This document shows, one piece after another, positions 14,571-27,794 of a stretch of DNA of 64,000 bases. This stretch comes from Chrysopilus asiliformis (lineage: Eukaryota > Arthropoda > Insecta > Diptera > Rhagionidae). Under the pieces are notes generated by a model. That model saw nothing but the letters and a program-made list of their open reading frames with translations. It ran no database searches and was not told the origin of the DNA. Made by a program: the position numbers and the translations under genes. The stretch is taken from the NCBI GenBank assembly GCA_964034945.1, contig OZ035960.1, positions 25,655,487 to 25,719,486 on the forward strand, read 5' to 3'. Numbering within the stretch: the stretch's first letter is position 1; each line of letters begins with the position of its first letter.

Positions 14571-16364
14571 TTGTATTTGGTCTAGAGTGCCTAAAAACAA
14601 GTGTTTCTAACAAACCGTGCAAATTGGTTGAAAATTATTTTTCCGTACAAACAAAAAATCAGTTTTTTTGAACGGTTTTTGGCTTTAAAAAAAAACACCG
14701 GGAATAACGGTGCAAAAAAAAACAAGGAGAAAACCGGTTAACCGAAGCAAAATCACCGGGTAATCGGTTTAACCGTTTTTTTTGACATCCCTAGTTCAGA
14801 ATACCAAAAAGTCACAAGTTGTGATTGTAATTCATTGTAGGTCAATCAATTGTATAACCATATTTTGAATGACGTTAAAAAAATATTTTATCTAATATAT
14901 AGTAGAGTAAAACACAATTTCATTTGTTTGATCAATTTATTTGTTTTTATATTTATTTCTTTTACTGTAATGCAAATTTTTATATTTTTTTAAAAACTGC
15001 ATTTTTATGATATTTTTACATCTAAATTTAATGATAGAAACTATCAAAACTTAGAAAAGAAAAAAAAAAGAAAATTATTCATTTAATTTACAAGAACACA
15101 GTAATTCGTTATCAACATAATTTCATTATAACAAGTAAATCTATAATAATAATCATACTATTTTTTTTAGTCTTTTGCAATATCAATATGAAGTAAATCA
15201 AGAGAAAACAAGAAAACATTCGTAAAAGAAATTAAAGTATTGTAATAAAAAATACTTAAACATTACTTCAAAACTTGAATTTTTTTCAGTTCTAGCTTAA
15301 TTGCTATTTTATATATATTTAATGTTTTTTTTTGTTCACATTTTAATATTTTTTTTATTAAATTATAATAAATTGTGCAAGAACGCATGGTTTTATGCAT
15401 CTTAATATTTACCATTTTGACGATAAATATATCTCCGTGCATGATATAGAAATTTCATATCTAAATGCTTGAAATTCCATTCACAATTTTTTAAATCTTC
15501 ACTGTTGAGATGCCGTTATTTAAAGACAATGTCCGTAAAAAAATGTTTTCCATTTTTATTTATAAATAAAACAAAATTTTTTATCAGACAACATTTTACA
15601 CAAAAACATTAAATTCACACGTCTATCGTTTCGTTCTTGTATTAATTGTTGAATATAGTTTCTTTTTTTTTGTAATATGTATAATTTACATCAATTTTAT
15701 TTGAGGTATACTAATGACCTCGTTAATAATACTAATAAATATTGTTTAGTATTTCATTTCTATGTATGTGGAAATATATCCATACCTTTATTTGTATTTT
15801 ACAAGAATATTGAGTTTATTTTTTGTTATTTAATGATAATACACATTCTTTTCCTTCGTAGTAACAATTATGTACCTGCAATAGTTGAATAAAGATTCCA
15901 TTTGACATTTTTTGTTTTCATTTGAAATTAGATTTTGTACTTTATATAATTTTTTTTAAAAGTATGTTTAATGTAAAAATGATAGTATGATGAATAAAAC
16001 TTTTTGTTAGAAATTGTTTTTCTTTCTTATTTTTTTGTAAATAAATAATTTTGTTAATTTTATTTTTGTGCCAGCAGATGACTTTCGTGATAAATATGTT
16101 AACTTAATTTAGGCGAACTTAAGAGCCATTTTATGAAAAATGAATTGACAATTTTCTGATTCTTTACATGGTTTGACACGTATTTTTGTATAATTATGTG
16201 GCTTTGATATTGCGATAGACAATTCTTTAACAGATAAGCAAATAGTGAATTTTTAATTTTATAAAAACGTATCATGACTAATAAATGAGTTGACAAATTG
16301 ATTGCATAAAAATGCTTGAATTAAAATTTTGTTGGGAAAAATATATTGAAAACTTTTATTTTCT

Positions 16365-16640
16365 CCGGCACGCGCAAATATTGGAAGATGACCGCCCTCT
16401 CACAAAGGTGTTTCATTCTCTACCCGATGGAAATCGACTGATCGGACGACCAAGACGTCGCTGATGTAAAGGTTGATTTGACAAATTAGGACTACGTTAC
16501 TGTGTCTTTATTCAGAGTAGATTGGTGTGCTATTATTCAAAAAAATATCTTCAAAGCTGCAGTTTTACTGACTGTTTTCCTTCGTGAAGCGCAGCGAAAA
16601 TAGCCATGTGTGATCCAGGCATTATAACGAAAAATTCAAG
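16365..16640 (+). pseudogene. Scrap of a non-LTR retrotransposon ORF2 3' end
   Basis: A GC-richer patch in AT-rich surroundings reads EDDRPLTKVFHSLPDGNRL followed by IGRPRRR and a stop, the style of the C-terminal end of RTE/Jockey-type reverse transcriptase ORFs (DDRP...G.R..GRP..RW). Further in-frame-like pieces (LREAQRK) follow with stops. No intact domain remains. The family assignment is tentative. Confidence 0.4.
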
Positions 16641-18021
16641 ACGATGAGAGTTCAGATGGTACTATGAGATTTTTAGCTCATTATTGAAAAATTAAATCAA
16701 CCTAACGAAAAATTCAACTGTCATTCGGTGTCGTCGTGACAATAATTCAGGTTACCGTAATGAATCTAATACAAACTCATACGCTGAAAATGAGTTTGGC
16801 AATACCGACGATTCTTGCCATCATGTCGTAGCTATGTAATTCACTCTTAAGGCAGTTTTAAAATGTTTCAAAAACTCAAATTCCCACTTTAGCACCATTC
16901 CATATGTATACCGCTGCAGTGCGCGCCTGTGCTTAAGATTTCAGCGGAATCGGTCGAAAAGGTACATGATTTTTTACTGCCTACTGCAGATCTGTTTAGT
17001 TGCTTCTATATTTGATTCAAACGTAATACTTGTACATCGCAATAATTGTTACAGTCTTATAGGTTCGTTTATAACGTACAAAACGCTAATACTTAATTTC
17101 TCTGATTCGACTTTTCTCGTTTACGCTTTTTAAAAAAAAATAGAGTTCTTTACGGATCGATTCGCGTTCTATGAAAGAATGAAAATATCTTTGACAAAAC
17201 TTCACAAAATACTGGCATTGTGACAAGATTGAAATGCAATGAGATTATTTTGAGTGTTTAGCTTTTGTACAGGAAAACAGAATCGGAAACGCACTTCTCA
17301 CGGGAACACCTTTTCATTTCAGTTTTTAAAATGTGGTGCTTTTGGTGTAGTAATCGGCCATTATTTGTTGCAATATATTGTAATACAATTTTATGGAACT
17401 TGAGAATACTCGAGGTTCATGAGTTGAAGAGACGAATTTTTTTTTGCCATTTTATCCGATTTGTAGATATAATTGTCAGAAAAATACTTTATGGACTTCA
17501 ACTGGGATCTAAAAATGTTGTCGTTACAGCCAGTATGTATGTATAAACGATGTCGTTATGAACTTTTCCATTGTAAATTTACGTTTTCATATCCTGACCT
17601 TCAAGGCAAATTAAATAAAAAAAAATCTTTAAGTGCTTTACAATTTTTCTTGATTTAAAAAAATGCTATTTATACAGAATCAATAAAAATTCAATTCATT
17701 CTGAGTTTTGAATTAATCAAATCATAAACAAAGAATTAATTACATAGATTCCGGAAATTAAATGCAAGAAGATTAATATGTTTATATTTTAAAAATTCTT
17801 CACTGTTGAAAATTAATGTGCGCCAGTGATGAAAATTGACTTTTTCTAAGTTGAAGATTTCAAAAAGCTTCGCTTCCATATGTAACAAAAAAAAATTAAC
17901 ATTCACATTGAATTTTCGTATTTTTTTGCAATTTTTTAAAAATCCAAATAAAATTCAAACATAACATAAATAATTCCTCAATGCCATTCAAAATGTTTTG
18001 AAATCATAAAATTAAAATAAT

Positions 18022-21000
18022 TTATAGTGTTAAATCAATTGATATACTACGATTAGGGGAGGTAATTTTATTTAGGGTGACCTCAGTATCCATAAATGAC
18101 ATCAGCTGATGAATTACTTTACCGTTGCGTTCATTTCGATTGGGACTTAACCAATCTTCATTTGGTTTTAATCGTGAAGATTTAGCCGTTGAATCGATGA
18201 AATTCTCTTGATTTTGAAAGCTATCGGAAACGATAGTTTCACCACCGATCAGTCCCGCCCCATTGGTGTTAATCCGTTGCGGTGAAGTTCCATCGTTTTG
18301 AAAATGATGAAAATGAATTGTTTCGGTGGTATAATTGGAAAATAGAAACACTGACGGCTGTAATGGTTTCGGTTGATTGGCTATAGTTTGTGACAACAGA
18401 AAATTGCCTTCAAATTTATTTCGTTTTCGAATCTGCTCAAATTCGCTATCAACCGCGGTGCTTGGTTCTCGCGTTGTAGTGTTAGAGACAGCATTTCGTC
18501 CGATTGGTGTGATTGTGATTTCTGAACCTATTCGCCGCCTATCAAAGTTTACTGGAAAATTCAACCCTGTCGATGGGGCAGCGCTGGTTGCAGTAGATTT
18601 GTTATTGTCATCTATGATGGCTTCTTCATCTGATGAGCACAAATCGATCGTATCAACGACTATTTGCTTAGCATTATGAGCTATCTTCCAATTGGCACTG
18701 TGCGAACTTTCGCGTTTCAGTCGAATGTTGAAAATTGTATTATTATTATTGCTATTGCTACTAAAACAACTATTATTACTACTACAACTATAGCTAGCTG
18801 CACTTAATAGAAATGATTTCTGCCTAAGTAAATCACTTTCGCTAAGCTTCCGAAGTCGAACGGATAGCGGGCGACATCGCCTTAGCAACAATGAGTTTAG
18901 GAACAAGAAGCTTTCCATGCGATTGCGATTGGAAAATTGCCGTCGTGGAAACATGTATGTTCGGGGCACATAGTTGGAGGGCCTCTTAAATGTACACGAT
19001 ACGTGTGGAAAAAAGAGTTTCCTGTCCAGGAATTTCGGTCGTGAGGAGCTACTGCTGGCCAAAACTGGTGCATGGCAGAAGCGTTCTGTCCGATCGAGTC
19101 GTTCGTATAGATAGTCCTCACTCATAAGGGTTTTCGAGTTTTTTATCATAAGTTGCCCAGCTGGGGATGAGAGCGGTATCGTTGGACAGCGAGATAATGC
19201 ATACACGCCACGATTCCGTCGTGGCAGACGTTTCAATTTCTCAACGGGACTCGACTTTATTGAACTCAAACTAACGCCGTTCGGTGAAAGTGCTCTAAAT
19301 GATTTATCTTTGGTTTTATCCCGAGGCGTCATACTGATGGAACTCTTTGTGCCGCCTGAATTCGAGAGGACCGTACAACTCTGCAGGTTAAAGTTGAGTA
19401 GAAATGCCTCTCGTTGAGCATCGTTTGGCTTTGATGTGTCTGTTGATGATGTTGCATTTATTTCTAATGTTGGTGATTCACAGATTATAACGTCGTCATC
19501 GTCTTCTGCTAGGCATGTTTTTTCATGCTCCTGAAAATAAAAAAAACCAATATTTAGCTTACAATGCTAATAAATGTCATTAACATCAAGTTTATTTCTA
19601 GTTGTAATTGTGTTGAATGCTATGGGGGGCTGATTAAAAGGCGCCTCCACACGTTCAATGTTACTTGACACTTTTACTTGAATGACTCATATTTCAAGTA
19701 ACATTGATCGTTTGGATGCTCTTCAATGTTACCTTTGCAGGCAATTTCCATCATTGTTACTTGACGAAAATTTTCATCAATAATACTTGTCATGTAACAT
19801 TGAACGTGTGTAGGCCCCTAAAGGCTAATCTAACTTCCATTGGGTAGCAGGAGAGGGGCTTCGCAGTATGTAGAAGTGATTTTCCTTGACTGTCGGCTTA
19901 TCCGTATTAAAATCCATTCAGTAGTTGAGGATATAGCAGTAGAAGGGGTTCTCATCATGCAGGAGGGAGTAGCTTGAGTGGGCAAAGTTTTTTTTTCACA
20001 GACAACCTACCTAACAGTAAAAACCGTGTTAAAATCCATTTAGCAGTTTAGGATATGATAGGAGAGGGGATTCGCTAAATGGGGGAGGAGAGGTTTGTTT
20101 TCCCTAGCAGTCGAAAGTTTTCCCTAGCAGTCCGCCTGTCCAATGGTGAAACCCATATTCAAATCCCTTCAGTGGTTCAGAAGATAACAGACGAGAGGGT
20201 AACAGGGGAGCCGATACCGGGACCACTCCTAATTGTAAACAATTCTCGCAATCTAACTAATGCTAATATCATGTATGGTCACTTTTAAGGCGCAGCACGA
20301 ACAATGAATGGCAGCGGCTGTCTCGCAGTACGGTTTTTGTACATGCTGTGCAGTAAAAGTAGCCATGTCTAATATATGTTATGCAAAAATCACACATGGC
20401 TATTTTGAATATGAAAACAATCGGTCGAGTGATTTGGCTGTGATGCGGTTTCACACATACATACCAAGGATTTTATAAATAAAGTAATTCTAATCATGTA
20501 CAAAATTTCAATGAAACTGGCTAAGCCATTTTACGTTATGTTGGAATAAACATGAAGAACATACAAACAAAAATCGCAGTTTTATTATGGGTAGGCGCAG
20601 TATTAATGTAGACGAAAAATTCGTACAAAATTCCCGGATTTAATATAATCTAGATTACGCCATCTGCTTTTCATAAAGTCCACAAGAATTTTCAAACAAC
20701 CCCTGAAAATTGGAATTTCGCGTCTATAGGTCATTAAAAAATATAACAAAAATGTTGTATTATTTTTGTGGATGTTTTCATCTCTAAATTCCCCCAACAG
20801 GTCAGGCATGTTTGCCATGAAACCCCATTAGGAGCCTGTTTCTGGAACGGAAGCTGGCTCACCGTCATTTTATGTTATAAGCCATAAAATTACATAAAAT
20901 TTCACATGCCGAATAGGACTTTAGAAAATTTGTCTATTTTAACACGTAAAATAACATAAAATGATAAATTTTTTCGGACAGAATAGCGCCCATTATATCT

Positions 21001-24000
21001 GTGTAAAAATTACTTATATTTTCTACCGCAGGAAACACAATCTAGCAGTGAATATAAATTTTAAATCTTGATTTGATCTTATTTTTGCCTACTTTCATGC
21101 CCTGCCATTAAAGTGACTCTCGTAGACAGATTTTTTCCGAGCAATTTTATCGAAAACGTTAGAAATTTTCATAAAAGTGGGCGAAATTGTCATGGAAATA
21201 GCCGACATTTATGACGTTTTCGACTGGCAGATTCAGGGCAGATTCAGAGCACGCTCTACCCCAGTTTAGAGCAAGGTATTTCGAGCAGATCTCGAGTAGA
21301 TTTCGAGCACCTCTGCTTGGGAGTCGAGCATTTCTCAAAGAACAAGAAGAAGCATAAAACAAATTAAAATTAATTTTGATATATTCCCCTTAAGTTGACA
21401 CTGCACTAATATATTTTTGACCAAATGAAATTCTTCTTCACTAGATGAAGAAGAATCCAAGAAATCAAAATCATAAATATCTTCCATTTACGATTCCACA
21501 CGATTTTGTTAGCCTTAACCTCAAAAGAGCAACTCAAATCTGACTACATTAAGCAGATCACAAAATTGCTCGAAAAATGCTCTTTTAGTGCTCGCATACG
21601 GAGTACTTGCGTCACTCGAACACGTAACTCTTTTTCGAGCGATCAAAAAATCTCAGTCGAACACAAGATCTCAGAGTGAGCAAATTTAGAGCAACTTCAG
21701 AGCAAAAAGAGCATGCCAGTCGAAAACGCCATTAGTATCAAAATCTAAAATTAACACGTTGACGGACAGTAGAAACAAGTGAAATTCGAAAATTGACACT
21801 ATATGTTTTTGTAATTTTTAGAATATTAGAAGTATAGTTTTACTCTTTCTGCTTAAATACACTTAATTTTGATTAATTCAGCACCTTTAATTAGGTTGCG
21901 GCTACAACCGTCATGGCGCCAGCGGACTCTAGACACTATGTAATGGGACGATGGCGGCTATAACAGCAAAAATTTAAAAACGTAAATGACAGGTTTAATG
22001 ACTGAAATAAGCAATTTTTTGTGAGCAACAAAGTATTTTTGGGAGTTTTACACGAAATGTTAGTTCATGATCAAACAAAAATAAATAAATGACAAATAAA
22101 TTTATTATAATTTTATAATTATTATAATTGAAGAGAAAACAAGATCGCACTACTCCGTTCACAACCACGTGCATACTCAATGTGTTAACCTTGCATACTA
22201 AATTTTTTTTCGAAAACATGACACTAGGCTTCTACTTGTACGCTGGTAAATGCACATTTGTGCTGCTACAGCCGCAGTGTCTAAAAACGACCGTTTCGTA
22301 TTGGACGGCTATTGCCGTCATGTCACATAGTGAACTTGAACTTGACGGCTATAGACGCAACTGTCCGTCAACGTGTTAACACAGGAAGCTTTTTGAAGGC
22401 AGAAAAAAATTCAATAAATTCCTTGACTATGTGCAAATGTTCCGCAATAAAATAAATGCATGTGGTTTATGTAGAAACATCAAACAATCACTGACTCTGG
22501 CATGGGCGAAGCGTTTTACGGTTCAAGATGTTCAATTCATCAGTCGAATTTCGCAATAAATTCCATTTCTTGTCGTTCAAGCTGAAGAAAGATTTGAAAG
22601 GAAATAAAAAGAAATCTAAAAAAATACATTAGTAGGCTAGCGCTTTGCCACGGAACTGTGGGGTTACTGAACAATGCTCGCGGTTAGTAAATGAGTCAAC
22701 TTAAAATTACAGTCGCCAAATAACAGAAAAATACAAAACCGGAATCTGCTTCACACAGCGGATATTTTTTTTCAATTCAATTGAAAGTTGTAATTGCTTA
22801 TTCATGCACATGAATGGCATTCAATTGAATGCACTAAAAATATTCGCAGTCGCCTTAACGAAAATCCTTTTAGACCGCTACAACAAATACTGTATGAAAA
22901 GGACGAACAGCAGCAAATGAACAATGCATCTGCTGCCACAAACAAGCAATCGCACTCAGCAAACGAATTCGCATCCACCTTCCGTCATTCTAAATTTGTT
23001 ATATTATGATTAATTAGCCCTCTCGGGCTTGCAAAAATTGCCGTAGTGGACGGTATTTCACGTCCCCATGGCGGGGTATTGGTTAAAGTTTTCAACTAGC
23101 AATAATCGCACCTCGGTTGTACCTCATTGGTTACGATATCGCCTCTGCGCAAAGCTGACGATACCATCGCTCGAAAAAGACTTTATACCCCGATAGTCCC
23201 AGAACATGTGCGAATTATAATCGAAGGAAAATTTACATAGGAGATTTATGGCTTTAATCTTCATTTCTTTCATCATATTGAATGGTATTTCGTTGTCGAT
23301 GTTATGCACATCTTACAAGCTTCTCTAAAATTGTAATTCTAAATTGAAATAGGAGAAATTTGAATGTTTAGTGATTCTTTAAGGGAAAATTTCGTTGAAA
23401 ACTAAGAAAAATTTGATGTATTTGACTTGTATTTCATTTATTTTTTGATTATTTAATTTCATTTTTGGATATTTTTTTAGTAATTAAGTAAAATAATAAA
23501 ATTGCAAGGCTTTTCATGATTTTTTTTACAATTCTATTGAAATTAAGTAAAATATTTAAGTTTTTTACGAATATTGATGAATATTTTAGTTGAAATTTTT
23601 CCAAGAATTGAAAACTAAGGAATATTTTACAATTTCTGTAACCTAACATTAAATGCAATGCGTAAACTAATTGAAATTAGTTATTAAATAAAAAAAATAT
23701 TTTAATAAAATGCAAAAAATATAAATAATAGTACATTTTTGTATTTTTCTTCTAATTTCTACATCATTTGATCGATTTGAATCAAATTTTGGATAGTCAT
23801 TTTTAGGTCTAGAAAAATATGCTGGATCTCTAAACCACAATACGAAATTTCATATAAAAACATTGAGATATGATTTCGTTTAAATGCGTTAAATTCTCAG
23901 TAAAAGCATTTGCTAGATTTCCTAGTCAAAGTATTACTAGATTTTATATGTAATAAATACATATAAAATCTAGTAATACTTTGACTAGGAAAGCTAGCAA

Positions 24001-27000
24001 ATGCCATATCGTCGGCTAAAAGTGAAATTGTGCTAAGTCCATTTGGTACAATTTTCTAGAAGAGCAATGAAAACCTTGTTAAATCGTTTTAATAACACTG
24101 AGTTTTCTTTAAATGAGAAAAATTGGGCTCAGTTTTCTTTAAATGAGACCCTGTTTTCTTTAAATGAAAATTAAAATGATTTAACAAGGTTTTTTATTGC
24201 TCTTCTGTAAAATTTTCACTTTTAGCCGACGATATGTAATCAAAAATCAAAAAAAAAATAAGTAAATTTAATCTTAGTACCTCTTCTTTCATGTGAATTG
24301 ACCCAGTAAAATTTTTTTTCGAGAGATCAGACTTCTAATTAAATTTTGTAAAATCGATAAATACTTTGGCATTTAATTTTTTACAATTTTAGCCTGCTTG
24401 AGATTAAAGGAAAAATTAATTGTTGGAGTACCGAGAGGAGAGATGATTATGTTTTATTGTTATTATTCATATTATATGGGGTGGAACATCGGCTGGTTTC
24501 TTTTGGAGTTATATGTTATTTCGGATTAAGAAGGCCACTGTTGCACTCTACTCGTGTAAAAACTCCATTGGGAAAACCTGGGGGTTGGAACCACGGATTG
24601 TGCATTGGCTCTATACTACTGTCGCAAGACCCATACTTTTATATGGGGTGGACAGCTCTTGAAACTAAGAGTAATTGCAATCTCTTAAGCAAGGTCCAGA
24701 GGACGGCATCTCTCTATATTAGTGGTGCGCTGAAATCAACCCCGACGCACGCACTGGAGATGATGCTACATCTATTACCTCTAGACATCACAGGAAAACA
24801 GATGGCAGCCAGCACAGCCATCCGACTCAAAGAAATATCGCAATGGACATTCTTCAATACTGTGGTCTCAGAGAACACTCCCGGAAAACATCGACTATAC
24901 CCTACCACTGCTATCGTTAGACAGGAGGTTCCAAACTTCTATTCCTTCCAGGGAAAACTGGGAAGGGGCAGGAGTTATGGATAAAAAGACGATCCATGTC
25001 TATACAGATGGGTCAAAGTTGGGAGGTAGAGTCGGTGGAGGGATTTTCTCTGAACAACTAAACTTAAATATTGCCTTTCGCCTACCGGATCACTGCAGCG
25101 TATTTCAAGCCGAGGTTATGGCGATCAAAGAAGCCCTAAGCTGGCTGAAGAATAATGTGATATCGGTTAAGGATATCAGCATCTTCACGGACAGTCAAGC
25201 GGCAATTAAGTCACTTGACTCATCATCTCTAACATCAAGTGTGACTATTGAGTGCTTGGCAACTCTTAACGAGTTAGCAGAGTTCTTTAATATCAATTTA
25301 ACCTGGGTACCTGGTCACAGGGATATTCTGGGTAACTGTAAAGCGGACGAACTCGCTAGATACGGCACTACACTCCAAATCATGCCGGAAAAGGAGTATC
25401 TGGGTGCACCATTAACAACGTGCAAATTACTGATTCGGGAAGAAGCAGCCAGGCTTGCAAATCAAAGGTGGTCCTCAGGCACCTCGTGTTACGCTACCAA
25501 ACTTATTTGGCCAAAGCTGGATAAAAAGCGTACATGCAAGCTGATTCTGCTGCACCGAAGATATATTACCATGATTGTAGGCGTGATCACTGGACACTGC
25601 CTCATAGGGAGACATGCGAGTAGACTTGGTGTCCCCTCTAACGATTTCTGTAGAAGCTGCAAAGATGTAGAGGAGGAAGAGACTGTAGGTCATCTGCTTT
25701 GCAGCTGCACAGCACTGGCTCGTAGAAGGAAATCGTTTTTAGGATCCTTTTTCTTCGAAAATACTAATGAATTGGAAGATGTAAACATCAACAATCTCCT
25801 AGGCTTCATAAAAAGCTCACACTGGTTCGAGTAGAGAAGAAATAAACATATATGTGATATCACAATAGACCTCATTGGTGTAAGTGGGTCGAAAGACCGC
25901 CACTCTAACCTACCTATATGTTATTTCGACATTTTTAACAATAACACATCTCGAGATATCGAAAGATATTTAGTGTCGAATTTCTGCGGACGAAACGATT
26001 TACGTCTGAACAAAGTTGTAAAATACTGAAAATCTATTTCCAAAGTGAGTGCTGTGTTGCTGGAATAGTGCGAATTTTGAAGAGAAATTTCTGTCGAGCT
26101 ATTATTACAAGTCGAAAATTCTAATTAGGCAGCAACCATTGACGCCACTGAACTTTTTAGTGGGGTGTCGCTAAAGATCGATGTTACGCTGACAATTTAG
26201 AAACGATTTAGGCAGTCAAGCACAATATTCTTCGAGCTATTCGTGAAACTATTCCAAATTGTCACGATTCCCAAAATTCTGAACCATAGAATTTATTTCA
26301 TGCTCCTTTGCATGTTTCTTCTGTGTCAGAACGAACAATTTTCATTAACTTACCGTAATTGCCTCCAAAGAATACAGTTCGGCATCACAATTATCACACA
26401 AATAAATATCAAAAAGTGCTGGTTCGACCATCCGTTGTTGTGTACTGTTGTCTAAAGAATGTGTTCGAGACTTTTGTAAAAGAAGACATTTTCTATTCTT
26501 TTGTGTTTGATCATAAGTCTGTAAAAATTGTATAAAGAAATTTAGTGATTTAAAAAAAAATATAAATCAATTTTAAATACCATATTTTCATTTCGGAATG
26601 TAACAAGTAATTTATTACAACGACGATCATATAGTGATGTCGTGGAGTTATAATTATTAATAAAACGTAAACGAGCCGGTTCATACGTCGATAGTTGATT
26701 ACAAAATCGTAACAAAAATATGCTTCTATGAAATTGATAGCAAATTACGACAATTTCTTTCATTTTTTCAATCCAACTCTGCAGAAAACAAGAAAAAAAT
26801 TATTAGTAATATCTATCAATGAAATTACAAAAGATTTTGACGTACACCCTCGAATTGTTTGGGCTTGGATAGGGGAATCTTAAATGGAATATCTTCTGGC
26901 CACCATTCTGGCTCACTATAGTCTAATTTTCCTTGAAGATTTATATGCCCTAAGGAACATTGAACCATAAATGGGATGAATTTTTCTAATTGGGCATCAG

Positions 27001-27088
27001 TGATTTTGTCTAGCGATGTTGGATATCCGTTTGCAAATAAAAGCGGCAAATTGGACACCATATTCTGTGCCTCGTCCTTTTCATCCAT
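18022..27088 (-). CDS. NRF1/Ewg-like domain protein with Ser/Asn-rich, SIM-bearing tail
   Basis: Three minus-strand exons: 26846-27088, 26581-26778 and 18022-19530, all phase 0, 649 residues. I do not know a named orthologue. Residues 14-110 follow the pattern of the NRF1/Erect wing DNA-binding/dimerisation region: YPTSLDKITDAQLEKFIPFM, PEWWPEDIPF, then W...EIVVICYQFH. The basic N-terminal part of that domain is absent. The large last exon is low-complexity (Ser, Asn, Arg) with three SUMO-interaction-like motifs: DDDDVIICES (157-166), VVDTIDLCSSDEE (438-450) and the C-terminal ISIDLTL. The 7-kb intron 2 contains LINE and MITE insertions. Joining exon 3 rests on phase and splice sites only. 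A splice acceptor at 27097-27098, just upstream of the ATG, implies an earlier exon, probably 5' UTR. Confidence 0.6.
19638..19820. mobile_element. MITE with cacacgttcaatgtta terminal repeats
   Basis: Ends aggcgcctccacacgttcaa and, reversed, aggggcctacacacgttcaa bound about 185 bp of non-coding sequence in intron 2 of the NRF1-like gene. The internal part repeats variants of caatgttacttga in both orientations. Confidence 0.65.
21215..21728. mobile_element. MITE with cgttttcgactggca terminal repeats
   Basis: The 15-mer cgttttcgactggca at 21215 pairs with its inverse ending at 21728. Subterminal gagca/tgctc-type repeats (for example cagagcacgctc and tcagagcaaaaagagca) are spread through both halves, as expected of subterminal transposase sites. 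The element is non-coding, 514 bp, inside intron 2 of the NRF1-like gene. Confidence 0.6.
21755..22375. mobile_element. piggyBac-like non-autonomous element in TTAA sites
   Basis: The TIR cacgttgacggacagt starts at 21755 and its inverse ends at 22375; both are flanked directly by TTAA (21751-21754 and 22376-22379). TTAA target duplication is diagnostic of piggyBac (established knowledge). Inner inverted motifs (ggctat/atagcc-gtca) repeat near both ends. No transposase frame is present, so it is a 621-bp MITE. Confidence 0.7.
23906..24004. repeat. Large perfect-type hairpin, 47-bp arms
   Basis: Left arm 23906-23952 and right arm 23958-24004 are inverse copies with a single mismatch, separated by five bases (ataaa). 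The RNA or single strand would form a very stable hairpin. It abuts the foldback element at 24006-24236. Confidence 0.8.
24006..24236. mobile_element. Foldback element with three tandem repeats in its loop
   Basis: Arms begin catatcgtcggctaaaagtg and continue through agaagagcaat.aaaaccttg to ttaaat.gttttaat-like sequence; the left arm carries an extra segment of about 27 bp (near 24030-24055). The loop contains three direct copies of ttttctttaaatgaga-like sequence (about 24111, 24137 and 24157). Confidence 0.7.
24528..25915 (+). mobile_element. 5'-truncated LINE (R1/LOA/Jockey-type), end of RT plus RNase H
   Basis: The end of a reverse transcriptase (KVQRTASLYISGALKSTP, LLPLDITGKQMAAS) is followed by an RNase H domain and a C-terminal Cys/His knuckle (FCRSCKDVEEEETVGHLLC). 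RNase H acidic residues are visible in HVYTDGSK, FQAEVMAIKEAL, IFTDSQAA and HRDILGNCKADELA. The RT part needs frame changes near 24560-24640 and again near 24940 to join the RNase H frame (24977-25834), so the copy is dead, though its RNase H frame is intact. It lies antisense in intron 2 of the NRF1-like gene. The 3' UTR runs to about 25915. Confidence 0.85.
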
Positions 27089-27794
27089 TTTTATTTCTGC
27101 AAAGTTAAAAAAAAATTTTTTTTAACAATATATAATTATAACTAAAATTATTGCAATGAACCATCTGGCTGGTATTTATAAACAAAATGTTATAACATAT
27201 TGTTAAATTACATAAATAATTATAAAACAATCATGAAGTAGTAAAATTAACGAAAGATATAAAATGACAAAAAAAAGTATTCAGATCTAAAGAAATTTTT
27301 GGTTCTTGGTAACTATCTTAAACCTCGTCAAGTTTGGCATCCTTCTACGTTATAACTGTGCAATTTTAAGTACGAAACCTTATTATTTAAGCCACGTTTT
27401 TCCGAAAAAAAAAAAACTCGCAGGATTTGCGTTCTCAACTAGTCATTTTGAAAACATCTAAAATGCTACTCGCAGACATTTTTTTTACTGTAAAATTCTT
27501 AGAGCTTATTGGTCATCTGTAGACACTGGATCATATGCAACATAAAAGTACTAAATTTTGTACAAAAAACGTCAGAAATATGCAGGAAAATTTCAAAAAC
27601 ATGTCAAAATTTGCAACGTATTTCTTTGAAATATAGTGACATTAATTTAAAGCAGGGGTCATCAAAGTAACTGTCGCTTTCTTTAAAATCAAAATTTATA
27701 ACCACTACAAATAAAAATACAGTTTAATGAAACACAACCTTCCACGGCAATGGCTTGACACGAACTGATTTAAAATGAAATGAGTCATGCTCAG

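Larger units (their letters stand above)
13640..18021. other. Intergenic region, Rspry1 to the NRF1-like gene
   Basis: 13640-14000 probably holds the Rspry1 promoter and 5' UTR. The rest is AT-rich and non-coding: a half copy of the palindromic repeat at 14505-14570, a run of aaccggtt-like sequence ending in gacatccctag (about 14690-14795) that looks like one end of a decayed hAT-type element, and a retrotransposon scrap at 16365-16640. Short open frames at 15677, 17265 and 17473 lack any support. Confidence 0.5.

Noticed and set aside
14690..14795. Complete hAT element ending gacatccctag
   Set aside because: Only one end is visible; no matching inverse terminus or 8-bp duplication was found, so it is mentioned only within the intergenic description.
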